From the NCBI GenBank assembly GCA_024636405.1, contig JAGXHC010000225.1, forward strand, positions 1-6,936: a stretch of 6,936 bases of DNA. The letters run 5' to 3'. Position numbers and translations under genes: made by a program. Numbering within the stretch: the first letter of the stretch is position 1; each line of letters opens with the position of its first letter. Origin of the DNA: Sulfitobacter sp. Its GTDB lineage: Bacteria > Pseudomonadota > Alphaproteobacteria > Rhodobacterales > Rhodobacteraceae. The notes under the pieces were generated by a model. It saw only the letters and a list, made by a program, of their open reading frames with translations. It had not been told where the DNA came from and searched no databases. This document shows, in pieces, positions 1 through 4,944 of the stretch.

Positions 1-50
1 ACGTTGTTGGGGATCTGGGTGTCGTAGCTTACGTTGATCAGGTCGAGCAT
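1..50 (-). CDS. boxB: BoxB, benzoyl-CoA 2,3-epoxidase oxygenase subunit (N-terminus only)
   Basis: Only the first 16 codons lie in the window; the gene runs off the left edge. The ATG at 50-48 has a very good ribosome binding site, GAGGAG at 63-58, seven bases upstream. The visible peptide starts MLDLINVSYDTQIPNNV. The IPNN(V) stretch near the N-terminus is what I recall for BoxB proteins (commonly IPNNVNL), and boxB next to boxC is the usual arrangement. BoxB is the di-iron oxygenase that, with the reductase BoxA, converts benzoyl-CoA to its 2,3-epoxide in the cytoplasm. The call rests on a short match plus context, so another gene is possible but unlikely. The 80-bp gap to boxC holds a palindrome (70-122), so boxB is probably co-transcribed with boxC but could be expressed at a different level. 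Confidence 0.75.
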   Translation of the reverse strand, partial: MLDLINVSYDTQIPNN

Positions 51-57
51 TTTGTTT

Positions 58-63
58 CTCCTC
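58..63 (-). promoter_or_regulatory. Ribosome binding site of boxB
   Basis: GAGGAG on the minus strand with a seven-base spacer to the ATG at 50-48. It fixes the start of the truncated boxB reading frame and lies just past the foot of the intergenic hairpin at 70-122, which stays clear of the site when folded. Confidence 0.8.
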
Positions 64-69
64 AGGATG

Positions 70-122
70 GTGGGGTACAACCCCACCCTACGGATTATCG
101 GTAGGGTGGGGTTTCACCCCAC
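70..122. repeat. Nested palindromic element between boxC and boxB
   Basis: The arms 70-91 and 101-122 are inverted repeats with 20 of 22 bases pairing (mismatches at 77/115 and 78/114) around a 9-base loop. Each arm is itself a small hairpin: TGGGGT pairs with a downstream ACCCCA in 71-85 and in 107-121. The centre (86-91 with 101-106, CCCTAC/GTAGGG) forms a third stem. The element can therefore fold as one long stem or as three hairpins in a row. No T-tract follows on either strand, so it is not a standard intrinsic terminator. The GTAGGGTGGGGTTTCACCCC style of sequence resembles dispersed palindromic (REP-like) elements I associate with proteobacterial genomes, but this window holds only one copy. 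It may stabilise the boxC transcript or alter the boxC:boxB ratio. Confidence 0.8.
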
Positions 123-130
123 GGCTGTCG

Positions 131-1789
131 TTACACACGTTCCATGTTGTATTTGCCGCGCACGCCAGTGCCATAACGTTGCAGCGCGCCTTCTTCGCCA
201 ACGGCGTTTGGACGTTGGAAAATCCAGTTCTGCCAAGCGGTCAACCGGCCAAAGATGCGGGTCTCCATCGTTTCGGGTCCGGCAAAGCGCAGGTTTGCCT
301 CCATGCCCGTCATCGCATCGGGGCTAAAGCTGGCGCGCTCTTCCATGAACAGCCGCACCTCATCTTCCCAATCGATGTCGTCATAGGCATAGGTGATAAG
401 GCCCAACTCTTCGGCGGCGTCCGCTTCCAGAGGCTCTGCGATGTGGGAAATCAGCGTCTCTATCTGCTCGGGCGTGCCCAGAAACCGCGTCGCCAGACGT
501 GTCAGATCGTTGCCCATGGGATAGACGCCGAAATTGCCGTCCGTCATGGTTACTGTCGCCATGTGCCGGTTATCGCCGTCGAATTCTTCCAGCATCATAT
601 AGCTGCGATCGACGGACCACAGCAGTTCGGCCAGTGGCCCGGCAAAGCACGAGCCATGCTCCACGATGGCCACAAGGCTGCGCGAGGTCATGTCGATCCG
701 CTTCAGCAGTCGCTTCCAGTATTGCAGGACCTCATTGGCCAGCCAGTGATCCTTGTTTTCCAACAAAAGCGCCTCGTGTGCGATGACCTTTTCGGGGTCG
801 CCTTGGGTCTGAAATTCAATCAGACCCAGTTCCTTTTCGTTGTTGCGCAGATGCAGGATGGCGTCATCCAACTCGCGCGCGCAGCGCAGTATCCAAGCAT
901 CAGCGCCCTGGGCCGTAAAGGCTTCCATATCGGCGGGCGCATCCACGTCCGGACCCTTGATCGTCACGGTGGCACGGCGGTCTTCACGGTGCAAAGCGAC
1001 TTCGACAGTGGAGTAAGTCAGTGCATCATCGCCTATCTTGCGGGAAATGGGGCTCAGATCGATCCCCTTGTCGACATCCGTTTTGGCTGACTTTTCCGCC
1101 AGCTCCTTTGCCCGCTCCACGACAGTTTCATCAAACTTGGAGTTTGGCACAACCTCATCCACCAGACGCCAGTCCAGCGCGCGCTTGCCCTTTACGCCTT
1201 CTTCGATTGAGCAAAATACGTCTGCCAGATCGCGCCGCACCTTGCGCTTGTCAGTAACGCGGGTCAGCCCGCCGGTGCCGGGCAGAACCGCCAACAGCGG
1301 CACTTCGGGCAATGCAACGGAAGATGTACTATCGTCGGTCAGCATGATGTGGTTGCACGCCAGCGCCAATTCGTAACCGCCACCTGCGCAGGCGCCCCTG
1401 ACCGCCGCGATATAATTTTGGCCGCTGTCTGCCAGTGCGGCCTCATATGTGTTGCGGGTCTCATTGGTAAATTTGCAGAAATTCACCTTGTGACTATGCG
1501 CGGCCCCACCCAGCATCCGAATGTTCGCGCCAGCGCAAAACACCTTTTCCTTGCCCGACCGCAGGACAACCACCTTGACCTCAGGATGCTCAAACCGCAT
1601 CCGCTGCACCACATCGGCCAACTCAATGTCCACGCCCAGATCATAGCTGTTCAGCTTTAGCTCATAGCCATCGAACAGCCCGCCCTTTTCATCAACGTCC
1701 ATGTAAAGATTCGCAACGGGTCCCTCATAGGTCACCTTCCAGTGGCGGTACTTTGATGGATCGGTTTGAAAATCAATGATCTTTGTCAT
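131..1789 (-). CDS. boxC: BoxC, benzoyl-CoA-dihydrodiol lyase
   Basis: Encodes a 552-residue protein, about the usual length for BoxC. BoxC acts in the cytoplasm on 2,3-epoxybenzoyl-CoA (formally the dihydrodiol), opening the ring hydrolytically and releasing formate to give 3,4-dehydroadipyl-CoA semialdehyde. The N-terminal half has crotonase/enoyl-CoA hydratase features: an oxyanion-hole segment VFCAGANIRML (residues 83-93), a second glycine-rich segment GACAGGGYELALACNH (132-147), and ALPEVPLL with LPGTGGL just after (159-175). The long C-terminal half, with WKRLLKRIDMTSRS (358-371) and GNFGVYPMGNDLTRLATRFLG (418-438), is typical of BoxC and absent from ordinary hydratases. The ATG at 1789-1787 is chosen because AAAGGA (1802-1797) lies seven bases upstream. 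The frame stays open for another 43 codons, but that region holds promoter and operator-like sequence and looks non-coding. The stop is TAA at 133-131. Confidence is high. Confidence 0.95.
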   Translation of the reverse strand: MTKIIDFQTDPSKYRHWKVTYEGPVANLYMDVDEKGGLFDGYELKLNSYDLGVDIELADVVQRMRFEHPEVKVVVLRSGKEKVFCAGANIRMLGGAAHSHKVNFCKFTNETRNTYEAALADSGQNYIAAVRGACAGGGYELALACNHIMLTDDSTSSVALPEVPLLAVLPGTGGLTRVTDKRKVRRDLADVFCSIEEGVKGKRALDWRLVDEVVPNSKFDETVVERAKELAEKSAKTDVDKGIDLSPISRKIGDDALTYSTVEVALHREDRRATVTIKGPDVDAPADMEAFTAQGADAWILRCARELDDAILHLRNNEKELGLIEFQTQGDPEKVIAHEALLLENKDHWLANEVLQYWKRLLKRIDMTSRSLVAIVEHGSCFAGPLAELLWSVDRSYMMLEEFDGDNRHMATVTMTDGNFGVYPMGNDLTRLATRFLGTPEQIETLISHIAEPLEADAAEELGLITYAYDDIDWEDEVRLFMEERASFSPDAMTGMEANLRFAGPETMETRIFGRLTAWQNWIFQRPNAVGEEGALQRYGTGVRGKYNMERV

Positions 1790-1843
1790 GGCGATATCCT
1801 TTGGCGCGGGAGTCGGTTCAGGGTCGTTGGCGCAGTTAATAGA

Positions 1844-1871
1844 AGTATAGTACACATCTTCTACAGGTAAA
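1844..1871 (-). promoter_or_regulatory. Candidate sigma-70-type promoter for boxC
   Basis: On the minus strand TTTACC (1871-1866) is followed after 16 bases by TATACT (1849-1844). These match four and five of six bases of the -35 and -10 consensus. Transcription would start near 1837, leaving a leader of roughly 48 bases before the boxC ATG. The -35 hexamer abuts the operator-like site at 1873-1886. Hexamer matching alone is weak evidence; the position in the only sizeable gap upstream of boxC, next to the operator-like repeats, makes it more credible. Confidence 0.5.
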
Positions 1872-1872
1872 C

Positions 1873-1886
1873 TGCGTGAAAGTGCA
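1873..1886 (-). promoter_or_regulatory. Candidate BoxR/BzdR-type operator B
   Basis: The minus strand reads TGCA-CTTTCA-CGCA, one base off the TGCA-N6-TGCA pattern I recall for BzdR/BoxR regulators of benzoate genes. It lies immediately upstream of the candidate -35 box and 31 bp from a second copy at 1904-1917. Seen: the repeat and its spacing. Inferred: regulator identity and function. Confidence 0.55.
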
Positions 1887-1903
1887 CAGAAACCTGAATT
1901 TGT

Positions 1904-1917
1904 TGCGCTATAATGCA
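1904..1917 (-). promoter_or_regulatory. Candidate BoxR/BzdR-type operator A
   Basis: The minus strand reads TGCA-TTATAG-CGCA, the same layout as the site at 1873-1886 and preceded by the same TG (TGTGCA in both). It also sits in a partial palindrome, TTGTGC-N6-GCGCAA (1920-1903), with five of six bases paired, and is flanked by perfect 7-bp arms AATTTGT (1897-1903) and ACAAATT (1917-1923). A dimeric binding protein is plausible. Confidence 0.55.
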
Positions 1918-1924
1918 CAAATTA

Positions 1925-2368
1925 TCATTTTATGTTCACGCGCGTCTGCTGCACCCACTCCTGCATCTGCTTCACACTCAGCCCCAATACCGGATGATCA
2001 CGCGGGCAGCGTGCCAGATGGGTCGCGACCATATCGCACAGCCGCCACGCCGCGCGGGGGCGCTTCATCACAAGTTTCAGCCGCGCATTGGCAAGCTGGA
2101 TCAGCGCCTGCACCATGTCACGCTCTGGACTGCCATCGGGCGATTGCATCCAGACAGGCTCAAGCACCTCGTGACATTCCCAAAAATAGCCCGCATCGAA
2201 ATAGGCTCGCCCTGTGATCCACGCTTCGGTCAGGTGCAGTTCCGCAGGCGGTATCGCGGCCGTAACGCTGCGCTTGATGGGATCGAACCAGTCCTCGGAA
2301 TGGCGCGCAGTCTCTCCGGGTATGTACGCAAACGGTGGCACTGGTATGCCGCCCGGCAAGTCAGGCAA
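1925..2368 (-). CDS. DUF309-domain protein, function unknown
   Basis: Encodes about 147 residues. The core FDAGYFWECHEVLEPVW (residues 57-73), followed by QALIQLANARLKL (87-99), is the family signature: an alpha-helical fold with a conserved His-Glu and a Trp that may form a small binding or metal site. No enzymatic role is established for the family that I know of, so none is assigned. I place the start at TTG 2368-2366 because AGGAGGAGG (2383-2375) lies six bases upstream, and because this gives an 8-bp overlap with the hydrolase stop, as in coupled operons. An ATG at 2425 would add 19 residues but give a 65-bp overlap. The stop is TGA at 1927-1925. Being coupled to the ligase and hydrolase and followed by boxC, it probably serves aromatic acid metabolism, but this is inference from position only. 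Confidence 0.85.
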   Translation of the reverse strand: MPDLPGGIPVPPFAYIPGETARHSEDWFDPIKRSVTAAIPPAELHLTEAWITGRAYFDAGYFWECHEVLEPVWMQSPDGSPERDMVQALIQLANARLKLVMKRPRAAWRLCDMVATHLARCPRDHPVLGLSVKQMQEWVQQTRVNIK

Positions 2369-3185
2369 TCGCGACCTCCTCCTGTTCAATTCGCTGTAAT
2401 CGGGCGCAGAATTCGGCAATGGCATCCATCGTCTCTGTCGGCTTTTCGAAATGTGGCGCGTGTTCGCACCCCTCAAGGATCAAGGTATCCAGCGGCGAAT
2501 ATATCCGGTCCTCAATTTCCGAAATCTGGGCCAGACTTCCGTAGGGATCGTCACGCCCCTGAATTGCCAGTACAGGAATACGCAGGTGATCAATGGCGTC
2601 CGCTACGTTCCAATTCATGAATTCCGGATCGGTCCAAACATCATGCCACCCCATGAACGCGACATCCACATGGCTGTGGTGACGCGCGAGCTTTTCCCGT
2701 AACGCGCCGCTTTCAAACGCCTCACCTGCCTTTTTGATCGACGCGACACCAGCAGGTTCGGCAAAGAAGTGTGGCGCGATCAGGATAAGCCCCCGCACCC
2801 GCATGTCCGACACTGAACCGGCATAGATCGCCGCCTGCGTCGCCCCGTCGGAATGGCCCAGCAACACGGCATGCTCTATCCCCAGTTGGTCCATGACCGG
2901 CCCCAGACCCTTCACCGCTTCGTCAGTGATATAGTTCAGCGGGCGCGGCAGGCTGACAGGATCGGACGCCCCGTATCCCGCCCGTGAATAGGCCACAACG
3001 CCGTACCCGGTCACAGCGGCCAGCCGTTCAGGCAAGTCGCGCCACAGCCCGACAGACCCCAACCCTTCGTGCAGCATAACGATGGTTGGCGCTGCGGACG
3101 GCACAGGCCCCCAGCAGGCATATTCCAACGCCTTGCCGCCGACATTCAACCGCGCCTGCGTCTCATTTGTCCATTCAACAGCCAT
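2361..3185 (-). CDS. Alpha/beta hydrolase (serine esterase, lactonase or thioesterase type)
   Basis: Encodes a 274-residue cytoplasmic alpha/beta-hydrolase with no signal peptide. The nucleophile elbow is GHSDG with Ser112. The likely acid is in the GRDDPYG segment (Asp212 or Asp213) and the likely base is His242 in GCEHAPHF. The oxyanion region reads LHEGLGS (38-44), a variant of the common HGxxG with Glu after the His. The ATG at 3185-3183 is preceded by AAGGGA, and the gene overlaps the end of the ligase gene by 11 bp, so the two are almost certainly translated together. In box pathways such a hydrolase could open a lactone formed from the semialdehyde intermediate, release CoA from stalled thioesters, or produce benzoate from esters. 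The sequence does not decide between these, and the hydrolase fold is far more certain than the substrate. The stop TGA at 2363-2361 overlaps the start of the next gene. Confidence 0.9.
   Translation of the reverse strand: MAVEWTNETQARLNVGGKALEYACWGPVPSAAPTIVMLHEGLGSVGLWRDLPERLAAVTGYGVVAYSRAGYGASDPVSLPRPLNYITDEAVKGLGPVMDQLGIEHAVLLGHSDGATQAAIYAGSVSDMRVRGLILIAPHFFAEPAGVASIKKAGEAFESGALREKLARHHSHVDVAFMGWHDVWTDPEFMNWNVADAIDHLRIPVLAIQGRDDPYGSLAQISEIEDRIYSPLDTLILEGCEHAPHFEKPTETMDAIAEFCARLQRIEQEEVAIA
2375..2383 (-). promoter_or_regulatory. Strong ribosome binding site deciding the TTG start of the DUF309 gene
   Basis: AGGAGGAGG on the minus strand lies inside the last codons of the hydrolase gene (coding for the Gln-Glu-Glu-Val run) and ends six bases before the TTG at 2368-2366. 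No ATG or GTG stands at a suitable distance. The unusual strength of the site is consistent with rescuing a weak start codon. Confidence 0.7.
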
Positions 3186-4722
3186 CGTCTTCCCTTAATT
3201 TAAACCGCTGGATCTTGCCGGTGGCGGTTTTGGGTAACTCCTCCACCACTTCGATCCACCGTGGATATTTCCATTTTCCGATCCGTTCCTTGACGTGTTC
3301 CTTCAGCGCCGCTTTTAATGCGTCATCGCCATCACCGGATTGCAGCACGACGAAAGCCTTGGGTTTTTCCAGCCCGTCCGCATCCCGCGCCGCAACCACT
3401 GCCGCCTCCAAGACCTGAGGGTGGCTGACCAGCGCGCCCTCGACCTCAAACGGGGACAGCCAGATGCCTGACACTTTGAACATGTCGTCGGTGCGCCCGC
3501 AGTAGACCAGCCGCCCGTCTGTGCGCCGCTCGTATTTGTCGCCTGTGCGGGTCCAGACACCTTCAAACGTGTGGCGGGTCTTGTCGCGTTGGTTCCAATA
3601 GCACGACGCAGCAGAACCACCGTTGACCAGCAATTCGCCCACCTCGCCTGCGCCAACCTCGTTTCCTGCCTCATCGACCAGTCGCAACGCATAGCCCGGC
3701 ACGGCAACACCAGAGGTGCCATAGACGACATCGCCCGGCTGATTGGACAAAAAGATATGCAGCATTTCTGTCGATCCGACGCCGTCCAGAATAGCAGTCT
3801 GTGTGTGTTTTTCCCAGCGTGTGCCAATATCTTCGGGCAATGCTTCACCAGCCGAAATACAGACCCTCAGCGGCGCATCAAGCGCGCTGCCCTTGTCCAA
3901 CTGCGCCACCATCGCCGCAAAAAGCGTCGGAACTCCGCAAAAGATCGTGGGTTTATGCGCATTTATCGTATCAATCATGCTTTGCGGTGTCGGCCGACCA
4001 GCGAACAACACGGTCGTGGCCCCCACGGACAACGGAAAGGTCATGGCGTTGCCCAACCCATAGGCAAAAAAGAACTTTGCCGCAGACAACACCACATCAT
4101 CGCCGCGAATACCCAGCACTTGCGCGCCGTAGGTGTCCGCCGTCGCACGCAAAGCGGAATGGATATGCGCCACGCCCTTTGGCTGACCGGTAGAGCCGGA
4201 GGAATAGAGCCAGAACGCCACTTCATCACTGCTGACCGCGAGCGTTTTCAGCGCCGGGGCGTTCTGGATGAAGCTGTTGTAATCCGTCGCCCCTTCTGGG
4301 GTGTCGCCCCCGATCACCACCACATGGCGCAGATAGGGATTGTCTGCCACAGCGGGCGCCACGACATCCCACAAAGGTGCCGAAACGATCAGGATCGTCG
4401 CCCGGCAATCGCGCAATATCACGTCATAAACGGACGTGGCCAACAGCGTGTTGAGCGGCACCGGGATCACGCCAATCTTCAACGCGCCCCAGAATATCTG
4501 CGGGAATTCGATCTGGTCCAGCACCAGCATGGCCGCGCGCTGTTCGGCGCCGATCCCCGCGCGGGTCAACGCGCCGGCAACTTGCGCAGCGCCGTCGTGC
4601 AATTGCGCATAGCTTAGCGTGCGTCCGGTTTCCGCCTCCAGAAAGGCGCGCGTGTCGGCGCGATCTTCCTCCAGATGGCGGTCGATGAAATAGGTTGCGG
4701 CATTGGCGGCCGTGGTCAGCAT
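3175..4722 (-). CDS. bclA: Benzoate-CoA ligase (AMP-forming)
   Basis: Encodes 515 residues, the usual size. It activates benzoate with ATP and CoA to benzoyl-CoA through a benzoyl-adenylate. Adenylate-forming family motifs appear in order: the phosphate loop YSSGSTGQPKG (173-183), SAGEALPED (290-298), DGVGSTEMLHIFLSN (313-327), TGDKYER (393-399), the hinge region GRTDDMFKVSG (409-419) and the catalytic lysine in TATGKIQRFK (Lys503). FAYG (219-222) and EMLHIF (319-324) match what I recall as the benzoate pocket of benzoate-CoA ligases, which supports an aromatic substrate over a fatty acid; 4-hydroxybenzoate or halobenzoate activity cannot be excluded. The ATG at 4722-4720 has GGAGGAG just upstream. 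An upstream in-frame ATG at 4839 would run through the operator-like sites and has no comparable ribosome binding site. The gene heads a coupled ligase-hydrolase-DUF309 unit. bclA is the name used in box clusters; badA is a related name elsewhere. Confidence 0.93.
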   Translation of the reverse strand: MLTTAANAATYFIDRHLEEDRADTRAFLEAETGRTLSYAQLHDGAAQVAGALTRAGIGAEQRAAMLVLDQIEFPQIFWGALKIGVIPVPLNTLLATSVYDVILRDCRATILIVSAPLWDVVAPAVADNPYLRHVVVIGGDTPEGATDYNSFIQNAPALKTLAVSSDEVAFWLYSSGSTGQPKGVAHIHSALRATADTYGAQVLGIRGDDVVLSAAKFFFAYGLGNAMTFPLSVGATTVLFAGRPTPQSMIDTINAHKPTIFCGVPTLFAAMVAQLDKGSALDAPLRVCISAGEALPEDIGTRWEKHTQTAILDGVGSTEMLHIFLSNQPGDVVYGTSGVAVPGYALRLVDEAGNEVGAGEVGELLVNGGSAASCYWNQRDKTRHTFEGVWTRTGDKYERRTDGRLVYCGRTDDMFKVSGIWLSPFEVEGALVSHPQVLEAAVVAARDADGLEKPKAFVVLQSGDGDDALKAALKEHVKERIGKWKYPRWIEVVEELPKTATGKIQRFKLREDDGC

Positions 4723-4746
4723 GCGGCATCTCCTCCCCAGAAACTC

Positions 4747-4760
4747 TGCGCGATTGTGCA
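4747..4760 (-). promoter_or_regulatory. Candidate BoxR/BzdR-type operator D
   Basis: The minus strand reads TGCA-CAATCG-CGCA, the same TGCA-N6-CGCA form as both sites upstream of boxC. It ends about 24 bases before the ligase ATG and just upstream of its ribosome binding site. A protein bound here would probably block transcription start or early elongation, which suits a repressor. The regulator is inferred. Confidence 0.5.
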
Positions 4761-4798
4761 TGCTGATCCGGGACATAACAAGGAAAGCGGCGCAATCA

Positions 4799-4812
4799 TG
4801 CAGTTTAATGCA
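4799..4812 (-). promoter_or_regulatory. Candidate BoxR/BzdR-type operator C (perfect TGCA-N6-TGCA)
   Basis: The strand reads TGCA-TTAAAC-TGCA on minus (TGCA-GTTTAA-TGCA on plus), an exact match to the TGCA-N6-TGCA pattern recalled for BzdR/BoxR regulators. It is 52 bp upstream of the second copy at 4747-4760, close to five helical turns. It lies 77-90 bases upstream of the ligase ATG. Confidence 0.6.
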
Positions 4813-4923
4813 AGCAAAGACACGCCTGATCGCCTGCACAGCGAAACGGGTCTGTGCCCACTCTGCAAATGCGGAAAATTCATATCACGATACGCGGCAG
4901 CCCAAAGTCATCCACATCCGGGT

Positions 4924-4943
4924 CACGGCACCCCACGGCACCC
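4924..4943. repeat. Perfect 10-bp tandem direct repeat after dctM
   Basis: CACGGCACCC occurs twice in immediate succession (4924-4933 and 4934-4943) and ends one base from the dctM stop codon at 4945-4947. It could be a replication-slippage product or a small element at the end of the transcript; no function can be assigned. Confidence 0.85.
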
Positions 4944-4944
4944 A

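Larger units (their letters stand above)
4723..4944. other. Intergenic region between dctM and the ligase gene
   Basis: A 222-bp non-coding gap, the longest in the window. From the dctM side it holds a perfect 10-bp tandem repeat (4924-4943), a more AT-rich stretch (about 4875-4895), the two operator-like sites (4799-4812 and 4747-4760) and the ligase ribosome binding site GGAGGAG. I found no convincing -35/-10 pair, nor a clear intrinsic terminator after dctM. The gap length and operator sites nevertheless suggest a promoter for the ligase unit. Confidence 0.6.

Noticed and set aside
70..122. Boundary hairpin as an intrinsic terminator after boxC
   Set aside because: No run of Ts follows the stem on either strand, and boxB follows directly with its own ribosome binding site.
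179..1090. Long plus-strand open frame (303 codons) opposite boxC
   Set aside because: It lies wholly antisense to a well-recognised gene, its peptide shows no domain, and such shadow frames are common in GC-rich coding DNA.
1790..1918. 43-residue N-terminal extension of BoxC in an open frame
   Set aside because: The ATG at 1789 has a good ribosome binding site and gives the family length; the extension overlaps the promoter and operator-like repeats.
1903..1920. TATAAT on the plus strand (1909-1914) as a rightward promoter
   Set aside because: There is no -35 box at a suitable distance and no gene on the plus strand to serve; it forms the spacer of an operator-like palindrome.
3571..4617. 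Long plus-strand open frame (348 codons) opposite the ligase gene
   Set aside because: Antisense shadow of a gene with intact adenylate-forming motifs; the peptide is rich in Arg, His and Gln with no recognisable fold.
4723..4839. 39-residue N-terminal extension of the ligase
   Set aside because: The ATG at 4722 follows GGAGGAG and gives a normal length; the extension crosses both operator-like sites and does not look like ligase sequence.
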